NCBI GenBank assembly: GCA_003427395.1
Contig: BFEA01000569.1
Location: 698,491 to 723,367 of the forward strand
Source of the DNA: Chara braunii
Lineage: Eukaryota > Streptophyta > Charophyceae > Charales > Characeae
DNA: 24,877 bases
Direction of reading: 5' to 3'
In this document: positions 18,716 to 24,877 of the stretch, one piece after another
How the letters are laid out: every line of letters starts with the position of its first letter
Numbering within the stretch: the first letter of the stretch is position 1
Notes under the pieces: generated by a model
The model's database searches: none
The model's input: the letters and a program-made list of their open reading frames with translations, nothing else
What the model was told of the DNA's origin: nothing
Made by a program: the position numbers and the translations under genes

Positions 18716-19445
18716 TAAGCGACAGTTTGGATGGTAGTTGGGTAGGTAAAGCAGCCAAGAGTACGAGAAGGGAGGATAGAATGACCGAAAGCTGTGAAAA
18801 GTAATAAGGGGATGGGGTTAGAAAGAGTGTAGTAGTGTGAAGAGAGGAGTAACCCTAACTCTTAAGTTTGGAAAGTATACAGCCAGAAAATAGTCCTGGT
18901 CGCTTTGGCTTGTTTTACCTTTAGTAGATTCAGTCACATATACGGGAACGTGGGACAAGGATAGCAGGTTAACCGGTTGTGTGATTTTAATCCCATATTG
19001 TGGTCAGAAGGGGAACCTGACAATGTACCAAGAGGGTTTCGTAATACTGGTCCGGTAAGATAACCCGAGTTACAGGCGAGAGGGAGCCCAATAGAACAGC
19101 CGTATATGTGGGGTGCGTTAGGCCCGCCTCGGATCGAGTTATTGGAATGTCTCCAGTAGATGGAGCAAGGAGTGACCCTAAGGACATTGTTACGAAATAA
19201 AGGTTTATTCTACTAGGCCTATTGATTGAGAGAAGAAGATATGGGACCTACTTCGTGCCTAGGTCCAGATGATTGTACAGGGGTGAGAGGTATGAGAGAC
19301 TTAGGAAGAGACCTCCGCGTGTGGGAGGTAGACTCGCTAACCTAGAAGTGTAGTTGTAAGGCTTGTATATGAATGATTTCTAGTCTTACCTTTCTTGGAT
19401 ATTTGAATCTGTCTTGAATTACTTGGATCCTTCCGATTTGAGGGG
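18716..19445. other. No pol domain between gag and the LTR-like segment
   Basis: About 730 bp with stops in all frames. I looked for aspartic protease (DTG/DSG), reverse transcriptase (YxDD) and integrase zinc-finger patterns and saw none. Confidence 0.5.
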
Positions 19446-19611
19446 TGTGATTACGTCCTGACCAAAACTGCTTTAGTTTTGGCTCTAGTCAGGGAGGGCA
19501 CGATTTTTGTGTGTGATACTGATACTAGTTTGAGTTGAGATTGTAAAACTCTAGGTGTATATATAAAAGGGCCTTTACCCGATATAGGCCTCAAGCCTTG
19601 TAAAAAATAAA
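19446..19611 (+). promoter_or_regulatory. LTR-like promoter/polyA core
   Basis: Starting at TGATTACGTCC, a bulged hairpin pairs CCTGAC (19457-19462) plus CAAAACT (19463-19469) with AGTTTTG (19475-19481) and GTCAGG (19488-19493). TATAAAA lies at 19562-19568 and AATAAA at 19606-19611. A TATA box followed some 40 bp later by AATAAA is typical of the U3/R part of an LTR. No second copy was spotted in the window, so it may be a solo or partial LTR, possibly the 3' LTR of the gag-only element. Confidence 0.5.
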
Positions 19612-19749
19612 GCAGCACGGGTTTTGAAAAGGTAAAGCATTGTGAAAAGGTATCTCGCCAGGGCTCAGAAACGTGAAAGCAGGTCAAAGGTCAAGTTCTC
19701 TATCAACAGGCACATCTAAGTCTAAGGCAAAGGGTATTGTCAAAGGACT

Positions 19750-19900
19750 TACCTGTTCACCAGGAGTTGTGTATGTCGTGTCTGTTCGAGTAAGAGTGTG
19801 TTTGTACGTGCAGGCAGTGTACCTGTTCGTGTAAAGGAAAGTGCCTGTTCAAGCAGTAAATGTGTCTGTTCGTTGAGAGTTGTGCCTGTCCGAAAGTAAA
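19750..19900 (+). repeat. Six degenerate copies of a GTGYCTGTTCG motif
   Basis: Variants of YCTGTTCG occur at about 19760, 19780, 19822, 19847, 19865 and 19887, mostly preceded by GTG or TAC and followed by a purine-rich spacer ending AAAG or AGAG. It sits 140 bp after the LTR-like polyA signal. Confidence 0.6.
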
Positions 19901-20897
19901 GTCATTAGGCACAGTCCCAGTTCTGGTCTAAGTCAAGGGGTTGATCCAGATCCAGACTTTCAAGTCCAAATACAGGCCGAGAGGCCTCAGCAGCAGTTGA
20001 ACTTCATTGGGACTCTACTGGGACACATGCAATGCAGGGTCTGGGACAAAGGACAGGCCGAATTGAGCTAATGCAGACCCAGCGAGGAGTGACCAGCACT
20101 ATAAAGGAAGCTGCCTGCCTCATTCCTCGCCAGATCTCCACTGGCTGCAATGCGTGGAAGTGNTGGTGCACTTGTGNGCTGAGTCAGGAGGAACANCGNT
20201 GGAGGTAGAAGATGCGCTGAATGCAGGAAGAAGCCTGTACGTTGGAGATGACGCAGCCATAGCTGCCCAGCGAGTTAGCATTAGTAGTAGTGGGTTAGTA
20301 TGTAGCTATGAGTAGTATTCAGAGTAGATCCTCATGAGTGAAGGGTGTGTATGCATCGCAGGAGGAAGGGACTGAGGCTGAGAGTGTTCATTCAAGGTTC
20401 GGCTATGGAAGATACTTACCTGAGTTGGATGTGACCTGCAGAGGTGGCGCTGATGAGTAGTGACCACATTGATGACTTGGAGACTATCTGCAGGAGTAGT
20501 GCTGATTCACTGGAAGTCATAGGGATGAGTTGACAAGAGATTGGTGTTGCGCTGATGAGCGCTGAACTCAGGGGAACTTTGAAACACTTNGTATTCATAT
20601 TTCTGATAATATAAGCTGTGAAACTCGGTCCTCTTCTTCTCTACCTTTGTCTATGGTTGAGACTATTGATCACTGCGTGTGAAGATGATGCATGACATGT
20701 ACACATCTGCGTGAGATGGTCCCCAGGACCCATGCATATATGTAATTCAAGACCATATTGGTTCGCGTTTGAGTTGGGATATTGTACCCCTATGTATATA
20801 TTGAGTTGAGATTTTTCTGAGACTACTATTTGTATATGACGATCACAATCACTTTCACGTATGTGGTTTTATCCTGATGTGTGATGGTTTTGTGTAA
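19901..20897. other. No gene seen; N-interrupted, with imperfect CTGATGAG-type repeats
   Basis: Ns at 20163, 20177, 20196, 20199 and 20590. Between 20400 and 20580 the word GCTGATGAG and relatives recur (about 20448 and 20552) within loosely repeated sequence. Confidence 0.3.
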
Positions 20898-21670
20898 GAG
20901 ATGTATGAGAAACATCTCATGTATCGTGTGTTTTGTGGATGTGAATGGACGTGAACTGTCTACTCGTTGGTATACTCGTGCGATCTGCCCACGGGCGGGT
21001 GATAGAGCCGTGTATAAGGAGAGGGAGTGCAGTCTGTTTTTGTAAAAGTGTGAGAATCCTAAGGGATTTATGCGTCTTTTGAGACTCGAGCGCTTACCAT
21101 GTCGAATGTTTATTGATTGAGTTGTGGCAATGAACCATAAGTTGGTCTTTTAGTTTGAGTTGTTTTATGGTTGAGACACCTTCAAGTGGGAAGGTGGTCT
21201 TGTGTTTATGGGAAGACTCATCTTCAGAGAGGGAAGATGTTTTAATGAAAGGTCGCATGATAGTTCATCCTAAACAGAGAAGGTATGGTTGGAAGACCTA
21301 TTGAGTGAGACCTTCTTCATATGAAGAGTGGTTAATAGATTCCATGGCATGGTAAGTTGGTTTTGGATGATGAAGTCTGACGAGAAGGACCAAAAAAACG
21401 GCTTGGATTATTGGTGGAACTGAGCATGTCGCAAGTCAGTGCCCGTAAATCTGGCTCGATCAACCAGACTATGGTGGGTCGAGACGGAGACCTAACATTT
21501 TTGTACTAGACTGCAGAAAGAGCTGAGATGAGATTTAAGTGTATATATGTATGTGTGTTTGATTGTGAGGATTTTCGGAAGGAAGGCGAGAGTGCCTTCT
21601 AAGGTCTCGGTTAAGGCCCGCGTCCCTAGTTATGGCTCTGCTTGCAGAGTAGAGACTAAGGACACTTAAC
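20898..21670 (+). repeat. Second hairpin-rich tract
   Basis: Stems: GAGATGT/ACATCTC (20898-20918), AACCATAA/TTATGGTT (21133-21172), CACCTTC/GAAGGTG (21177-21196), CATCTTC/GAAGATG (21219-21239), GAAGGC/GCCTTC (21582-21599), and a compound hairpin at 21610-21670 built from GTTAAG/CTTAAC, GTCCCTAGT/ACTAAGGAC (one mismatch) and CTCTGC-TT-GCAGAG. The third and fourth stems are related and differ by a compensatory C-G to T-A change. Confidence 0.6.
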
Positions 21671-21966
21671 GAGAAGCCGGCGTTTGTCTAGAACAAAGTT
21701 GAGAGGACGGTTATGAGGGCCTTTGGAACTTATGCTGTAATACCGATGCGTAGTACACCGGCGTCCTAGTGTAAAGACAATGGAGACCCAGGTTAAAACC
21801 CTGGCGACATATAGTTGTGTTGGCATGGATTGTTGGAAGCCTCGAACCTGAGTCTGTCGGCTAATCGGATTGGTTCCTTTCTCGTCAGCATTTAGAGTGT
21901 GGATGAATTTATTGTTTTCTGATTTGGCGAAGCAACGGGGATGACGCTTAATATGGTCCGGTAAGC

Positions 21967-24824
21967 TGTCGGTGCGAATACCCTTACAAGGGTATCCGCC
22001 CTGGTTTTTGTAGATGACAGAAAATAAGTTCAGTTCAAAGTTTGAGTATACCGCGCGAGGCGCGGTTGCGTCTGTGGTCAGGGCTGACCGGATGGCTGAC
22101 TAGAGTAGAGAGTGTGTGGGCGCGCAACTTTGAGGCGCGCGTGATCTTTTTATTTTTGATTGATGATTGTGAAAGTCGGTGTAGTCGCTCGCCCGATTTT
22201 TTATTTTTTTGATTAACCTACATTTAAAAGGATTTTGTTTCTTGATTGATGCGCTTGTCTGTGACCGGTGCGTACGTGCGGGGGACGACGTCGACAACAA
22301 TGGGGTTCTGAAAATGTTTTTGTAGGGCTGCGCGTCGCGCAGTATCAGTTTATTTAGGTGTTCGTTGGAGCTAGACCAAGTCTTGGGCCTAGCACTAGCG
22401 GTTACGACGTCCGACTTTCATCAAGGAGATTTAAGGATCGAGATTGAGCGACAACGGCGCGGGAATATCAGAGTAGTGCGAGGGGGCCGAGGGGTCGAGG
22501 GTCCGGCGGGGCTATCCTCTTTGGTTTTGCCGTCGGCGGCGTCCGATCTGTGGTGGAACTTTCTAAGTAATTCATTTAGCGCAAAATTCCTAATAATTTT
22601 TGTTATGCTACGGCGCGCCTTTGATCTGGACGCGACGTCGGACTTAGTGGGCGTCATGACGGTCGAGGAGCTCGGGCCCATGTTGGACGGGTCCGCGGGT
22701 CCAGGATGTTGGCGAAAGCCCTTACCACGCCGTTGCTGAGAACACGGCGCGGTCAAAGGGCCGGTAATGCTAAATGTATACGGCCTCGGACCCGGTAGGG
22801 GTCGCATGGGGTGTGTTGTATTCGCAGGATTGTCGGAGATGCGACTACAAACCGTTTTCGTGACCTCGCTGAGGTTGCTCTTTTATGGTATTACGGGGAA
22901 CCCCGTAGCAGCCACATCCATGCTTGAGCCCCCACGGAAGGGGGGGGGGGGGGTAAATGCAGGAGCTGCACCCACCAGTAGGTGTGGTACCCGCTGCAGT
23001 AGGTGGATAATACTGGCGAGGGGTCAACCGGCAGCATCAGGACCGGGCTTCTTCGATGGGCCAGCGACTGCTTCCCGTCGGAGTGCCCGAGAGAGGACCG
23101 TCGGAATCGTGGAATAACACTCGCGGATGGAAGGGGGGCCGGCTGTTGTCGACTGCTGCGCCAAGCGAAGGAGGCCGACGGGCGGACCGCAGCGGAGCGA
23201 CTATCGGACGGGCACAGCGTTAGCAGCGGCGGGGCAGGCCTAAAGAGGCAAAGCGAGGCAGCTCAGGCCCAACACTAAGGCAGCAAGGCGGCAGGCGGTA
23301 GGACCGTGAGGCGAAGGCCTGTAGAGGTTGCGGGACGGAGCGGAGTACAGAGGGAGACGAGCAGAAGAGGGGAACGAAGTGCCAAAGAGGGGAACGAACC
23401 CGGGCTGGAAAATGCGCCGGGTGCATGTGAGAATTACGGGCTATGGCCAGAGCTGAAGTGGAGTAGTGAGGTAGGCAGCAGCGGAGGCAGCCAACGCATA
23501 GAAGGAAGGGCAAATTTGGACGTGCGTCTGCAACAGGTGCAATCGAAGAGAGGAATGGCAGAGTCGAGGAATGAGGGCGAGCAGAACGGGCGGAGCAAAG
23601 TGCGAACGCAGTAGAAATAAATAAAATAAAAATACGAATGAACCCGGACGCCGGTCGCGCCGGGTGCATTTGGAACGAAGAGGGGCTATGGCGAAGGTGA
23701 GAAGCTATGTACCGCTCGTTTCTTAACGAAAACGAGCGAGGGAAAGATGTAGGCAAGGGTTTTCAGGGTGGGAGAACCCGAATCCGCAGTCAGATGGGAC
23801 GGAGGATTAGTAGAAAGTGAGGTGGAGAAGAAAGTTAGCGCGCGGGGGTGCCGAGATGTGACGGAGATGGCAGAGGTGAGAATTGAGATCTTGAGAATCG
23901 AGATCTCGCTCGATTCATGATGGAATCGAGCGAGCTCAAGTGTTAGTCGGGGGTTTTCGACCATTGCCAGTAGAATGGCGAAGTCAGTTTTAGTGGTAGA
24001 TTAGTAGAATAGGAGAAGAAAGAGAAGTTGCAGCGTGGAGCTATGGCGAGGAGTGAGGACGGAAAGAGAGTAAAGTCGATGATTCCGCCCGTTACTTGAC
24101 GAGAACGGGCGAGGGAAGTTTCATTTCGGAGGTTTTAAGGGGCTGCGAGTTAGAATACGATGTTACTTCTTGCAATGGGTTAGTAGATTCATAGCTAGAT
24201 GAAGAAGGTGTCGCGCGGGGCTATGGTGGAAAAAAGGGGGGAGTTAGGAATGCTTATCTCGCTCGTTTCTGAGTGAAATCGGGCGAGAGAAGATCAGTTT
24301 TAGAGGTTCTAGCCTATTGCGGATCCAATGGCAGTGTCAGATTTCGCAATAGAGTAACGGATTTAGTGAGGCGAGGTGTGAGAGCTACGCCCGGGAGAGT
24401 AGTAGCTTTTGCCTAAATGGGGGATGAATCTGACCGCATTTGCAGACAGATTCATTCAATTTTGTACATCCCGTTGAAACAGGTAGNGTGAGGCCAGCCT
24501 CAAAGTTGGAGATTTACCCGTTGCTCGGCGCTGTTCATCCTACCGATGGAAGTAGCACGGTGGATGGAAGTTGCACGAAGCGAGGCACGGTGTTGGGGAC
24601 TTACCTGTTGGCANGTGTGTTGCTCGTCTCAAGAGGTGCACCGACTGTATTCTAACGGGAAAGTCAATCCCGAATTGTAAACGAAAGGAGGGGGGGGGGG
24701 CTCGTTCCCGTCGGAGTGGGTGGCCGCAGCTGCAGGCCTCCTCGCTACCTCGCTATCTTCACGGTTCTTGATCGAATCCGGTCGTTAACCTAGGCGCGAA
24801 GCAATGGTAGAGGTAGAATAAGAC

Positions 24825-24877
<53 letters not shown>
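21967..24877 (-). repeat. Right arm of the long inverted repeat, cut by the window end
   Basis: Begins TGTCGGTGCGAATACCC at 21967, with a perfect 8-bp palindrome ATACCCTT-AC-AAGGGTAT at 21978-21995 (the left arm has one mismatch). It matches the reverse complement of 8122-11026 with an identity gradient: near-identical outer part, diverged inner part. Frames mirrored from the left arm (22421-22807 minus, 23220-23756 minus, 23686-23964 minus) have no recognised domain. N at 24487 mirrors N at 8512 exactly; N at 24614 has a real base at its mirror position. Confidence 0.9.
24827..24877. repeat. GA microsatellite at the window end
   Basis: Mirror of the CT run at 8092-8172, truncated by the end of the window, which may be a contig end at the simple repeat. 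Confidence 0.95.

Noticed and set aside
20440-20595. Hammerhead ribozyme (CTGATGAG followed later by GAAAC)
   Set aside because: The words are present near 20552 and 20580, but the sequence between them does not form the required stem II and no cleavage-site stem was found.
8122-24877. Polinton/Maverick-type giant transposon with long terminal inverted repeats
   Set aside because: No polymerase B, integrase, ATPase or capsid genes are seen in the centre; the content is gag-like remnants.

Overview
The window looks like repeat-rich, gene-poor nuclear DNA from a large eukaryotic genome. The evidence is long CT/GA and GT microsatellites, a decayed hAT transposase with a BED zinc finger, two retroviral-type gag zinc knuckles, LTR-like TATA and AATAAA signals, scattered single Ns, and no sign of operons. 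A streptophyte alga or land plant fits best, but this is inference from element types and texture. I found no rRNA, tRNA or intact host gene.

Layout. 1-2.6 kb: microsatellites, a nested foldback element (461-861), and unresolved sequence. 2.6-4.6 kb: a hAT transposase pseudogene broken by in-frame stops and frameshifts. 4.76-5.1 kb: a degenerate tandem repeat of about 123 bp. 5.35-6.17 kb: ten copies of a conserved 20-nt core, nearly all sitting inside a stem whose two sides change together from copy to copy. This is the most unusual object in the window. It is followed by a hairpin carrying AATAAA and a TATA box. 7.49-7.67 kb: a 94-bp tandem duplication.

8.09-11.03 kb and 21.97-24.88 kb (window end) are the two arms of a long inverted repeat, at least 2.9 kb per arm, around a 10.9-kb centre. 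The outer 1.6 kb of the arms is nearly identical and collinear. The inner 1.2 kb is visibly diverged and has indels. The arms carry a chain of hairpins spaced roughly 175-195 bp apart. Their inner edges begin TGTCGG followed by a near-perfect palindrome, like the 5' end of an LTR, so they may be two long LTR-type repeats in opposite orientation.

The centre (11.03-21.97 kb) holds a minus-strand gag zinc-knuckle fragment, a block with eight successive short hairpins (13.2-13.5 kb), a small AT-rich inverted-repeat unit, an unrecognised 224-residue ORF, a 271-residue gag-like ORF with a zinc knuckle, a short RGG-repeat frame, a likely LTR core at 19.4-19.6 kb, and a second hairpin-rich tract at 20.9-21.7 kb. 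I saw no protease, reverse transcriptase or integrase, so the retroelements are remnants or gag-only, non-autonomous elements. The theme linking otherwise unrelated segments is an apparent excess of short inverted repeats. In the 5.35-6.17 kb array, and more weakly at 21.2 kb, the stem is conserved while its sequence changes.
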